From Kiloniellales bacterium (GTDB lineage: Bacteria; Pseudomonadota; Alphaproteobacteria; Kiloniellales; JAKSBE01): 64,000 nucleotides of DNA. The notes under the pieces are model-generated. The model worked only from the letters and a program-made list of their open reading frames with translations. It ran no database searches and was not told where the DNA came from. The stretch is from NCBI GenBank assembly GCA_030066685.1, contig JASJBF010000052.1, forward strand, positions 101,425 through 165,424, read 5' to 3'. The position numbers and the translations under genes are program-made. Below, piece after piece: positions 8,644-18,658 of the stretch. The first letter of the stretch is position 1; each line of letters begins with the position of its first letter.

Positions 8644-9074
8644 GCGGCGGTCCCTTCCGCACCTGGCCCCTCGGCGCCGGGGCCGAGCGGCTGGCCGTAG
8701 CTGAACTCGACGAAGTTGCCGTCGGGGTCCTTCAGCCCGCAGTAGTAACCCACGGGATAGGGCTCCTGCCTGGGCGGCCAGGCGAGGCAACCGGCGGCCT
8801 CGGCCTTCTCGGCCACCGCGTCGACCGCCGCCTTGCTGTCCAGGGCGAAGCCGAAGTGGCTGTAGTCGCCCTCGCCCTGGTCGCGCCCCGGCCCGCCCGG
8901 CAGCAGCACGAAGATGAACTCCGTCTCCCGCCCCGGCTCGGCCAGCCAGACTACCCGGGTTCTGCCGTCCTCGCGCTGGTGCACGATCTCCATCCCGCAG
9001 AAATCCCGGTAGAAGCCGATGCAGGCCTCCAGGTCCCGGACGTGCAGCGCGATATGGGTGAGGTTGGGGGTCAT
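8640..9074 (-). CDS. VOC (glyoxalase/bleomycin-resistance fold) protein
   Basis: 144 residues with the two beta-alpha-beta-beta-beta units of the vicinal oxygen chelate fold. Likely metal ligands are H8 in LTHIALHV, the His of YSHFGFAL and the Glu of [11 protein letters not shown] near the C-terminus. Overlap with meaB might suggest methylmalonyl-CoA epimerase, but the characteristic epimerase segments (the conserved GGIHHIC and HPKD blocks) are not present. It reads more like a glyoxalase I-type or uncharacterised dioxygenase/lyase. The tail is an Ala/Gly/Glu-rich extension ([11 protein letters not shown]). Confidence 0.8.
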   Translation of the reverse strand: MTPNLTHIALHVRDLEACIGFYRDFCGMEIVHQREDGRTRVVWLAEPGRETEFIFVLLPGGPGRDQGEGDYSHFGFALDSKAAVDAVAEKAEAAGCLAWPPRQEPYPVGYYCGLKDPDGNFVEFSYGQPLGPGAEGPGAEGTAA

Positions 9075-9212
9075 GGGGCGAAACTAGCTATGCAGAACGG
9101 CTAGGTGAAGGCCGATCATTGCCCTAAAACAGGGCGCGGCGCACAGGCGGCCCGTCTCATGGCTGACAGATTGAGACTTCAGCCTCGGTAGGGCCTGAGC
9201 GAGACTTCGGTT

Positions 9213-9830
9213 ATGCGTGGTCAGGACGACAAAGCAAGAAGAAAGAAGCCCGGCCTTTGCCCGGTCTGTCTTGCAAAGCTCGAGAAGAACGCACGCGGCA
9301 CCCGCTTCGAAAGGCGATGCCTCAACTGCCGCGCAACCTTTCAGAAGATGCTGAAGTGTCTCGACTGCGGCACGAGCCGTGTCTGGCAGGGTCCTGAGGG
9401 CACAGTCTGCAAAGGCTGCGGCCGGAAGGTGCTGGAGGGCGATGGATGGGTCGTGCGCAGGGACCTCCTGACCGCCCAGGATGTCTGGCGTTGCATCAAG
9501 GCCGAGTTCCCCGAGCTCGAGGAAGCGATCGAGTACGACAGGGATTCAGTCCACCTGAGTTTGGGGGAGCTTGAAATCCTCGCCAATCAAGCGATCGCCC
9601 GCGGCGACTTCTCTGCCCTCGAGCGGACCTATGCCTTCGTCCTCGGTCTGGCTTCGGAAGCGGACCGTCTGCATCCAAGTGTCTTGAGTGCGATCCACGT
9701 TTCCTTCCTGGAAGGCTTGAACTTAGGCCACACCCGGAACGGAGAGAAGGCCAAAGAACTGCTGCCGGCGGTCCTCAAGGCAATGTGGGAGCGTCAGATG
9801 GCCCACAACCGGAGCATCGGCTGGACCTAG
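9213..9830 (+). CDS. Double zinc-ribbon protein with helical C-terminal domain
   Basis: 205 residues. Four C-x-x-C pairs lie in the first 70 residues (C16/C19, C36/C39, C49/C52, C66/C69), enough for two zinc ribbons. From about residue 85 the protein is helical: LTAQDVWRCIKAEFPELEEAIEYDRDSVHLSLGELEILANQ, then helices with hydrophobic repeats ending LLPAVLKAMWERQMAHNRS. The C-terminal half looks like small alpha-helical domains of unknown function found in toxin-immunity-like proteins, but I do not recognise the family with certainty. Codon use is less G/C-rich than neighbours. The gene ends at the edge of the composite repeat at 9829. Confidence 0.65.
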   Translation: MRGQDDKARRKKPGLCPVCLAKLEKNARGTRFERRCLNCRATFQKMLKCLDCGTSRVWQGPEGTVCKGCGRKVLEGDGWVVRRDLLTAQDVWRCIKAEFPELEEAIEYDRDSVHLSLGELEILANQAIARGDFSALERTYAFVLGLASEADRLHPSVLSAIHVSFLEGLNLGHTRNGEKAKELLPAVLKAMWERQMAHNRSIGWT

Positions 9831-9953
9831 GGCGTTATCCGATCAGATTGATTCGCTTCGCGATCAATCTGGCCGGATGTAACGCCCTTGCTTCAGAGTC
9901 TTAGCGCACTACTCCCGGCCAGACGCGAACGCGTCTGATCGGGAAGTGCGCTA
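9829..9953. repeat. Composite hairpin-pair element, family 1, copy 1 (125 bp)
   Basis: Two imperfect palindromes separated by 13 bp. Hairpin A (9829-9888, 60 bp) starts AGGGCGTTATCC and ends GGATGTAACGCCCT. Hairpin B (9902-9953, 52 bp) starts TAGCGCACTACTCCCG and ends CGGGAAGTGCGCTA. Spacer 9889-9901. It lies in inverse orientation to the copies at 62531 and 63562; hairpin B is identical, as reverse complement, to the B hairpin at 63562-63613. It fills the gap between the zinc-ribbon gene end and the convergent ABC transporter end. Confidence 0.92.
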
Positions 9954-9967
9954 GCCCGCGACGCGGA

Positions 9968-11806
9968 TCACTCGGCCGCCTCCGGCGCCTCCTCGGTCCG
10001 GCGCTCGGCCGCCGACTTCTGCTGGCGCTCCCACATGGCGGCGTAGGCGCCGCGGGCGGCCAGGAGCTCCTCGTGGCGGCCGCGCTCGACGATGCGGCCG
10101 GCCTCCAGGACCAGGATCTGGTCGGCCTCGACCACGGTCGAGAGCCGGTGGGCAATGACCAGGGTCGAGCGGCCGCGGGAGACCGCGCGCAGGCTGTCCT
10201 GGATCTCGCGCTCGGTCTTGGTGTCGAGCGACGAGGTCGCCTCGTCGAAGAGGAAGATGCAGGGGTTCTTGAGCAGGGTCCGGGCGATGGCGACCCGCTG
10301 CTTCTCGCCGCCCGAGAGCTTCAGGCCGCGCTCGCCGACCATGGCGTCGTAGCCGTCCGGCAGGCCCTGGACGAAGTCGTGGATCTGGGCCAGGCGCGCC
10401 GCGTCCTCGACCTCGGCCCGGCTCGCGCTCGGCCGGCCGTAGGCGATGTTGTAGTAGATCGTGTCGTTGAACAGCACGGTGTCCTGGGGAACGATGCCGA
10501 TCGCCGCGCGCAGGGAGGCCTGGGTCACGGCGCGGATGTCCTGGCCGTCGATCAGGACCCGGCCGTCGGTGACGTCGTAGAAGCGGAACAGGATCCGGCT
10601 GATCGTCGACTTGCCGGCGCCCGAGGGGCCGACGATGGCCACGGTCTGGCCGGCCGGGACGTCGAAGGAAACGTCCTGCAGAATCGGCCGCCGCGGGTCG
10701 TAGCCGAAGCAGACGCCCTCGAAGGCCACCGCGCCGCCGCTTGCCGCCAGCGGCACCGCGTCGGGCCGGTCCTCGACCTCGGGCGCCGAGCGGAGCAGGC
10801 CGAACATGACCTCCAGGTCGACCAGGGACTGCTTGATCTCGCGATAGACCGTGCCGAGGAAACCGAGCGGCATGGCCAGCTGCAGCAGGTAGGTGTTGAC
10901 CATGACGAAGTCGCCGACGGTCATCGTCCCGGCGACCACGCCCTGGGCCGCCAGGATCATCATCACGGTGATGCCCAGGGTCACGATCACGGTCTGACCG
11001 CTGTTCAGCATCGAGAGGCTGGTCCGGCTCTTGACCGCCGCGCCCTCGTAGTATGCGAGGGCCTGGTCGAAACGCCGCGCCTCGTGCGCCTCGTTGCCGA
11101 AGTACTTCACCGTCTCGTAGTTCAGCAGGCTGTCGATAGCCTTGGTGTTGGCGTCGTTGTCGGCCTCGTTCATCTCGCGGCGCAGGCGGATTCGCCATTC
11201 CGTGACCCGGAAGGTGAACCAGACGTAGCCGACCACGGTCGCCAGGGTGATCGCCGAGAAGCGCCAATCGAAGAGCACCCAGAGGATGCCCGCGACCAGG
11301 GCGATCTCGACCAGGGTCGGCAGGACGCTGAAGGAGATGAACTGCAGCAGGAACTCGATGCCCTTGGCGCCGCGGTCGATGGCCCGGTTCAGCCCGCCGG
11401 TCTGGCGCTCCAGGTGGAAGCGCAGGGCCAGGGCGTGGAGATGCCGGAAGGTCTTCAGCGCCAGCTGCCGGATCGCGCTCTGGGCGACCTTGGCGAAGAC
11501 CGCGTCGCGAACCTCGCCGAAGGCGCGGGCCAGGACCCGCACCACGCCGTAGGCCAGCAGCAGGCCCAGGGGGATCGCGGCCAGCAAAGCGCCCTCTCCC
11601 GGGCTCAGGGCGTCGACGGCACGGCCCAGCAGCAGCGGCACGTAGACGGTCGCGACCTTGGCGGCGATCAGAAAGACGGCGGCCAGCAGCACCCGCGCCC
11701 TGAGGTCGCCCCGGCCCTTGGGCCAGAGGTAGGGCAGCAGGGACAGGAGCGTCTTCAGGTGCTCGCCGAAGCGGACCTCGCCGGTGTCGATGGTGGTCGG
11801 CCGCAT
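9968..11806 (-). CDS. Atm1/HMT1-type ABC exporter (fused permease-ATPase)
   Basis: 612 residues. The N-terminal half (about 30-330) holds six TM helices; the P-loop GPSGAGKST is near residue 395, LSGGEKQRVA near 495 and the Walker B FLFDEATSSLD just after. Hallmarks of the Atm1 subfamily are ERQTGGLNRAIDRGAKGIEF, the NEADNDANTKAIDSLLNYE segment and VKYFGNE. These include the region that lines the glutathione-derivative pocket in the characterised Novosphingobium homologue. The inferred role is export of glutathione-conjugated metals or persulfides from the cytoplasm. It follows the large coiled-coil gene on the same strand, with a GC-rich double hairpin between them. Confidence 0.93.
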   Translation of the reverse strand: MRPTTIDTGEVRFGEHLKTLLSLLPYLWPKGRGDLRARVLLAAVFLIAAKVATVYVPLLLGRAVDALSPGEGALLAAIPLGLLLAYGVVRVLARAFGEVRDAVFAKVAQSAIRQLALKTFRHLHALALRFHLERQTGGLNRAIDRGAKGIEFLLQFISFSVLPTLVEIALVAGILWVLFDWRFSAITLATVVGYVWFTFRVTEWRIRLRREMNEADNDANTKAIDSLLNYETVKYFGNEAHEARRFDQALAYYEGAAVKSRTSLSMLNSGQTVIVTLGITVMMILAAQGVVAGTMTVGDFVMVNTYLLQLAMPLGFLGTVYREIKQSLVDLEVMFGLLRSAPEVEDRPDAVPLAASGGAVAFEGVCFGYDPRRPILQDVSFDVPAGQTVAIVGPSGAGKSTISRILFRFYDVTDGRVLIDGQDIRAVTQASLRAAIGIVPQDTVLFNDTIYYNIAYGRPSASRAEVEDAARLAQIHDFVQGLPDGYDAMVGERGLKLSGGEKQRVAIARTLLKNPCIFLFDEATSSLDTKTEREIQDSLRAVSRGRSTLVIAHRLSTVVEADQILVLEAGRIVERGRHEELLAARGAYAAMWERQQKSAAERRTEEAPEAAE

Positions 11807-11887
11807 CCCGGCAGTCTATCCGAGGAGCCCGCCAGGGCTACGCTTTTCTGGCTGGCAGGTGCCGAGCACTGACTCGCAGATGTTGGA

Positions 11888-11998
11888 GTGCCACCCCCAC
11901 CCCAACCCTCCCCCATCGAGGGGGAGGGAGACGAGCGAGGACGCTGCCCCCTTTTGAGCCCTCCCCCTTGATGGGGGAGGGTTGGGAGGGGGTGGCAC
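11888..11998. repeat. GC-rich double hairpin repeat (family 3, copy 1)
   Basis: The outer arms GTGCCACCCCC and GGGGGTGGCAC enclose two internal hairpins of the type CCCTCCCCCAT-CGA-GGGGGAGGG and CCCTCCCCCTTGATGGGGGAGGG. The same arrangement, with a different central segment, occurs at 34344-34452. It lies about 35 bp beyond the stop of the coiled-coil gene. Such CCCTCCCCC-type palindromes are common in high-GC alphaproteobacterial genomes; a terminator role is possible. Confidence 0.85.
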
Positions 11999-12032
11999 AC
12001 CGATCTTCGCAAGCGAGAACTAGCTCGCCGGC

Positions 12033-15000
12033 CTACTCCGCGGCCCGGCCCAGGGAGCGGGCCAGCAGGAGGTAGAGCTTGCCGACGTCCGCGGTCAGGA
12101 AGGTCGTCGAGAGCACGTTCTCCGGATCGCAGTTGCTGGCCTGGTCGAGCAGACTCTCGAAGTCCCGGATGTAGCGCTCGGCCTGGCGGCGGAAGCGCTC
12201 GTCGGTCTCGAAACGGCGCTCGATCATCGGCAGGGAGTTGTCGTCGCTGCGCCGGGCCAGGCGCCGGGCGAAGATCGAGCGGTCGCCCTTGTGGTAGCGC
12301 TTCCACAGGGTGTCGGGGGGCTCGTCCTCCAGGTAGCGGTGCAGGTCGGCGGCGACCGAGTTCAGGTCCTCGATCATCGAGGTCGCGGTGCGGAAGAAAT
12401 CGCCGCGCTGCTCGACCTCCTCGCGCTCGCGCATGGCCTGGGCCTGAACGATCGCCTGCTCCGAGGCCTTGATCAGCTCGCGGGCCTGGCTGCGGAAGCC
12501 CTCGCCGACCTTGGCGACGTTGCGCTCGACCCGCTCGACCGCGCGGCCGACGTCCTTGCTGCGGACCTCCAAGGCCTTGCTAAGCTCCTCGCTGCGCCTC
12601 AGCGCGTCGTCGGCCGCCCCGCGCAGGGAATCGGCGCGCTGGCCAACCGAGGCGCCGGCCTCGTGCAGGCGCTGCACGACCTCCTTGGAGGCCTCGACCA
12701 GGGCCTTGGCCTCGGCCTGGAGCTCGCCGCGGACCTCCAGTGAGGTCGCGCGGGCGGCTTCCGCGGCGGCGCGGATCTGGTTGCTTTCCTCGCCGACCGC
12801 GTTGTCCAGCCTGGCGATGGTGTCCCGGGCCTCGTCGAAAAGCTTGCCGATCTGGGCGATCTCCTCGACCACGGCGGCCTTCATCTTGGCCGCTTCCTCG
12901 CCGGCCGCCCCGGCCGCCTGGGTGATCGACGTGCTCTGCTGCTCGAAGGTCTCCGAAAGCTCGGCGCAGCGGTCCAGGGTCGCGGTGATCTGGCCGGCGA
13001 TGTCCCGCCACTTGCCGTCGAGGGCTTCGGCGGCGCCGGCGGCGCGGCCGAGGGACTGCTCGTAGGCCGTGCCCAGCTGCTCGGCATGGCGCTGGAAGAC
13101 CTCGGTGGTCCGGGCCGCACGGCTGACCGCCCGGTCCAGCCTTTCCGAAAAGAGCTGGACGAAGGGATCGAGCTCCGCGCCCGCCGCGACCGCGCGCGAG
13201 GCCGCTTCCTCGATCTTGCTCGACAGCGCGTCGATCCGCGGCTGCAGGCCGTCGCTGGCTTTCAGCGCCTGGCCGATCGCGCCCTCGATCCGGGTCGACA
13301 GGGCCTCGACCTGCGGCTCCAGGGTCTCGCCGGCGCGCTGGACGCGCAACAGCGAAGCCTCCAGATCGCTGCCCAGGCGGTCCATCTCCGGCCGCAGCTT
13401 CTCGCCGACCTCCTCGACCCGGGCCAGGGACTGGGTCATCAGGGCGTTGAGCTGCGCCGAGACCTGCTCCATCTCGGGCCGCAGCTTCTCGCCCACCTGG
13501 CCGGCGCGTGCCAGGGACTCGGTGATCAGGGCGTCCATCTGCCGGGTCAGCTGGGCCATCTCGGGCCCGAGCTTGTCGCCGATCTCGCCCGCCCGTTTCA
13601 GGGAATCCGTGATTAGGGCGTCCATCTGTAGGGAGAGCTGCGCCATCTCGGGCCGCAGCTTGTCGCCGACCGCCCCGGCGCGCTCGAGGGCCTCCTTGAT
13701 CAGGGCGTCGAGCTGTTCCGACAGGCGGACCATCTCGGGCCGCAGCTCGTCGCCGACCGCCCCGGCCCGCTCCAGCGCGTCGTTGACCAGGGCGTCGAGT
13801 TCCTTGGAGAGCTCGGCCAGTTCCGGGCGCAGGCGGTCTCCGACCGCGCCCGCCCGCTCCAGCGCGTCGCCCATCATGGTGTCGATCTCCTGGGAGAGCT
13901 GGGCGATCTCGGGACGCAGCTTGTCGCCCACGGCCCCGGTCCGCTCCAGCGCGTCGCCGACCATGGCGTCGATCTCCTGCGACAGGCGGGCCATCTCCGG
14001 GCGCAGGGTCTCCGGAACCTGGCCGGCGCGGGTCAGGGCGTCCGAGATCAGGCCGTCGAGCTGCTCGGAGAGCTGCGCCAGCTCGGGGCGCAGCCGCTCC
14101 GAGACCTGGCCGGTGCGCGCCAGGGCCTCGTCGATAAGGCCGTCAACCTCGCGGGAGAGCTGGCCCAGCTCGGGGCGCAGCTTGTCGCCGACCTGGCCGG
14201 CGCGCTCCAGGGCATCGGCGACCAGCGCGTTCAGCTCCTCGGAGAGCTGGCCGAGCTCCGGCCGCAGGCGGTCGCCGACCTGGCCGGCACGGTCCAGGGT
14301 GCCGTTGATCAGGGAATCCAGCTCGTCCGACAGGCGGGCCATCTCGGGCCGCAGCTTGTCGCCGACCTCGCTGGCGCGGTCCAGCGCCTCGTTGATCAGG
14401 CCGTCGAGCTGCTCGGAGAGCTGGGCCATCTCCGGTCGCAGCTTGTCGCCGGCCTGGGCGGCGCGCGCGACGGCCTCGTCGATCGCCCGGTCCAGGCGCT
14501 CCGAGAGGCGGGCCAGCTCCGGCTCGATCGCCTCGCCGGCCAGGGCGACCCGCTCGGCCACCTTGTCGACCCGGCCGGTCAGCTCGTCGATCTGCGGCTG
14601 CAGGGTCTCCCCGGCCGAGGCCATCACCTTCTCGGCGTACTTGACCACGTCGGCGATGCGCCGGGTCTCGGCGTCAGTCGCCTCCGAGAGGCGGCTGCCG
14701 ATCAGCTGCGAGGTATCGATCAGCTTCTCGATCACCTCGTCGCCGACCCGGGCCAGGGACTCGCCCTCCTCCCGGAAGGTCTCGGTCATCGAGCGCGCCC
14801 GCGCCGCCGCGGCGCCCAGGGTCGCCTCGGTCCGCTCGGCCTGGACCTCCAGGTCGCCGGTCATAGACTTGGTCATCTCCTGGGAACGCTCGGCCGCGCG
14901 CATCAGGGTCTGGGCCTGTTCGTCCAGGACCTCGCGGACGTCCCGGGCGTGGTCGGCGGTACGGTCCGTGACCTCCTGCAGGACGGTGATCTGCTCCGAC

Positions 15001-15902
15001 ATCTGGTCCTTCAGGGACTGGATCCGGGTGATTGCCGCCTCGCCGACCTCCTTGATCGCCTCCAGGTCCTTGGCCACGCCGCCGCGCAGACCGTGGCCGG
15101 CTTCCGTGGTCTTCTGCGCCGCGGTCAGCACCGTCTCGGCCTGCTTGTCGAAGGCGGCGACCGCCTCGGCGCTCTCCAGGCTGAGCCGGGCGATGCTGTC
15201 GTTGATGCTTTCGACCTGCTGGGCCAGGGACTGGCTGGCATCGCCGCCGGCACCGCGAACCTTGCCGAGGGCCTCGGCCAGCGTGGCCGCCTGCGCCTCG
15301 ACGGCGCTGCGGGAATCCTCCATGACCTTGGCGAACTCGCCCTGACCCGCCAGGATCTCCTCGCGCTGGCCTTTGAGGGACTGCTCCAGCTCCTTGGCCT
15401 GGGAGGCGGCGCGGGTGCTGACCCCCATCAGCTCCTGGGTCTGGCCGCGGAAGACCTCGCAGAGACCCTGGATGTCGCCGGCGACCCCTTCTGCGGCCTC
15501 CTTCAGGATCGCCGCCTGCTCCTTCAGCGCCTCGGCCTGGCGGATGCATTGGACCTCGGCGTTGTCGGTCATCATGGTCGAGGCGTCGCGCAGCATGGTC
15601 GCCTGCTGCTCCATCGAACGCACCGCCTTGCCGGCCCACTCCTCCGCGTGCTCGGCGTCGTAGGACAGCAGCTCGAAGCGCCGGTGCAGGCGGCGCTGGG
15701 CATAGCCGATCACGCCCAGCCAAAGGCAGGCGATGGGCGCGAAGATCCCGCCGAGATAAAGGGCGACCGCCACGGGGTCCTGCCAGAGGGCCTCGAGACT
15801 TGCCGGATTGAAGAAGAAGGGTATCGCCACCGCCAGCCAGACGACCGTAAGGGCCAGGCCGGCGAGGACCTCCACACCGAACTTCTCAAGGACTTTGGGC
15901 AT
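12033..15902 (-). CDS. Giant membrane-anchored coiled-coil protein with 29-residue repeats
   Basis: 1289 residues. Two N-terminal TM helices (about residues 11-31 and 45-67) are followed by more than 1100 residues of predicted coiled coil with almost no prolines outside the repeats. Residues about 483-830 are twelve consecutive 29-residue units of the form x-V-G-D-K-L-R-P-E-M-A-Q-L-S-E-Q-L-D, then A-L-I, then a D/E-A-L-E-R-A-G end; a degenerate thirteenth follows. Fourteen or so heptad-like ATL/EEL stretches flank them. The final ~110 residues (from DLHRYLEDEPPDTLW) are non-repetitive and look like a folded domain. No enzymatic motif is seen. The inferred role is a structural or tethering protein at the inner membrane, reminiscent of apolipoprotein-like or methyl-accepting-like helical bundles, but unproven. 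Confidence 0.9.
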   Translation of the reverse strand: MPKVLEKFGVEVLAGLALTVVWLAVAIPFFFNPASLEALWQDPVAVALYLGGIFAPIACLWLGVIGYAQRRLHRRFELLSYDAEHAEEWAGKAVRSMEQQATMLRDASTMMTDNAEVQCIRQAEALKEQAAILKEAAEGVAGDIQGLCEVFRGQTQELMGVSTRAASQAKELEQSLKGQREEILAGQGEFAKVMEDSRSAVEAQAATLAEALGKVRGAGGDASQSLAQQVESINDSIARLSLESAEAVAAFDKQAETVLTAAQKTTEAGHGLRGGVAKDLEAIKEVGEAAITRIQSLKDQMSEQITVLQEVTDRTADHARDVREVLDEQAQTLMRAAERSQEMTKSMTGDLEVQAERTEATLGAAAARARSMTETFREEGESLARVGDEVIEKLIDTSQLIGSRLSEATDAETRRIADVVKYAEKVMASAGETLQPQIDELTGRVDKVAERVALAGEAIEPELARLSERLDRAIDEAVARAAQAGDKLRPEMAQLSEQLDGLINEALDRASEVGDKLRPEMARLSDELDSLINGTLDRAGQVGDRLRPELGQLSEELNALVADALERAGQVGDKLRPELGQLSREVDGLIDEALARTGQVSERLRPELAQLSEQLDGLISDALTRAGQVPETLRPEMARLSQEIDAMVGDALERTGAVGDKLRPEIAQLSQEIDTMMGDALERAGAVGDRLRPELAELSKELDALVNDALERAGAVGDELRPEMVRLSEQLDALIKEALERAGAVGDKLRPEMAQLSLQMDALITDSLKRAGEIGDKLGPEMAQLTRQMDALITESLARAGQVGEKLRPEMEQVSAQLNALMTQSLARVEEVGEKLRPEMDRLGSDLEASLLRVQRAGETLEPQVEALSTRIEGAIGQALKASDGLQPRIDALSSKIEEAASRAVAAGAELDPFVQLFSERLDRAVSRAARTTEVFQRHAEQLGTAYEQSLGRAAGAAEALDGKWRDIAGQITATLDRCAELSETFEQQSTSITQAAGAAGEEAAKMKAAVVEEIAQIGKLFDEARDTIARLDNAVGEESNQIRAAAEAARATSLEVRGELQAEAKALVEASKEVVQRLHEAGASVGQRADSLRGAADDALRRSEELSKALEVRSKDVGRAVERVERNVAKVGEGFRSQARELIKASEQAIVQAQAMREREEVEQRGDFFRTATSMIEDLNSVAADLHRYLEDEPPDTLWKRYHKGDRSIFARRLARRSDDNSLPMIERRFETDERFRRQAERYIRDFESLLDQASNCDPENVLSTTFLTADVGKLYLLLARSLGRAAE
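13413..14456 (-). repeat. Twelve tandem 87-bp coding repeats
   Basis: Twelve in-frame units of exactly 87 bp, each coding for 29 residues, starting at Q-A-G-D-K-L-R-P-E and ending before E-V-G-E-K-L-R-P-E-M-D. Each unit keeps the L-R-P-E core (L-G-P-E in the eleventh). Variation is mostly in the exposed positions, and DNA identity is moderate, so the expansion is not recent. Confidence 0.9.
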
Positions 15903-16413
15903 GACGGCGATCCTGCGTCAGGGCGCCGCACGCGGTTGCCGGAACAGCTCAAGGGGCTTCCGCGCCGCGGACCGGGGGTACAGATCAGGACGGTAAATTG
16001 CACTAAGGCCTTCGTCTAGCAAGAAATCGTGCCATGGTGAACAAAAGCCGGCCCCGATTCTGGCGGGACCGCAATTCGTTAAGGATGAGACCCCAACGTC
16101 GCCAGACAAAGCAAAGAAAGGCCGAACCGCCCAGCCTTGCACATCTGTTTGCAGGCGGTTCGCCGGGCGCTTCCGACGCCGGCAATTCTTAACAATGCTC
16201 CCGGAGCCGAAGAAGCGCCCAAGTAGCAGCTGTGGGGAGTCCGCCTAGAGCACGATGATATGAGGTCGAATCGACCTCATATCTGAATCGTGCTCTCAAC
16301 TGTTGGATTAGAGCGGGATTCAGATTTGAAGTCCCTTCGACTTCAAATCATCCCACTCTAGGCGTCGCTCGTCCCCGGCCGATGGCGGCCGCAACCTGCG
16401 GAGCCGGGCCGGC
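15903..16413. other. Intergenic region with family 2 repeat
   Basis: About 510 bp between the two - strand genes for methylmalonyl-CoA mutase (which ends at 16414) and the coiled-coil protein (which starts at 15902). The part at 16000-16200 is visibly more A/T-rich than the flanks and should hold the promoter of the coiled-coil gene. The composite hairpin element at 16247-16359 occupies the side next to the mutase stop. No further gene is supported. Confidence 0.5.
16247..16359. repeat. Composite hairpin-pair element, family 2, copy 1 (113 bp)
   Basis: Hairpin C (16247-16296, 50 bp) begins AGAGCACGATGATATGAGG and ends CTGAATCGTGCTCT. A 13-bp spacer (16297-16309) follows, then hairpin D (16310-16359, 50 bp) beginning AGAGCGGGATTCAGATTTG and ending ATCATCCCACTCT. 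Hairpin C has an extra TGA on its 3' arm, hairpin D on its 5' arm, so the bulges face each other across the spacer. The same two hairpins occur in inverse order at 51640. Confidence 0.92.
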
Positions 16414-18570
<2,157 letters not shown>

Positions 18571-18658
18571 GCCCGGTCGTCCGGTTCTTGTGTTGCAGTG
18601 CAGCATTATACGCCGAAGACGGCGTCAAGTCCACGACCGGCCCCTTGGCCCCCGGAGA

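Noticed and set aside
13413..14456. Regular 87-bp units as a possible CRISPR array or satellite
   Set aside because: The units lie in one long reading frame and vary at codon third positions while the protein pattern L-R-P-E is kept. There are no unique spacers, so they are coding repeats.
16247..16359. The hairpin pair as an ordinary Rho-independent terminator
   Set aside because: No T-run follows either stem, and the same pair occurs elsewhere with a fixed spacer, so it is better seen as a dispersed repeat. A secondary termination effect is not excluded.
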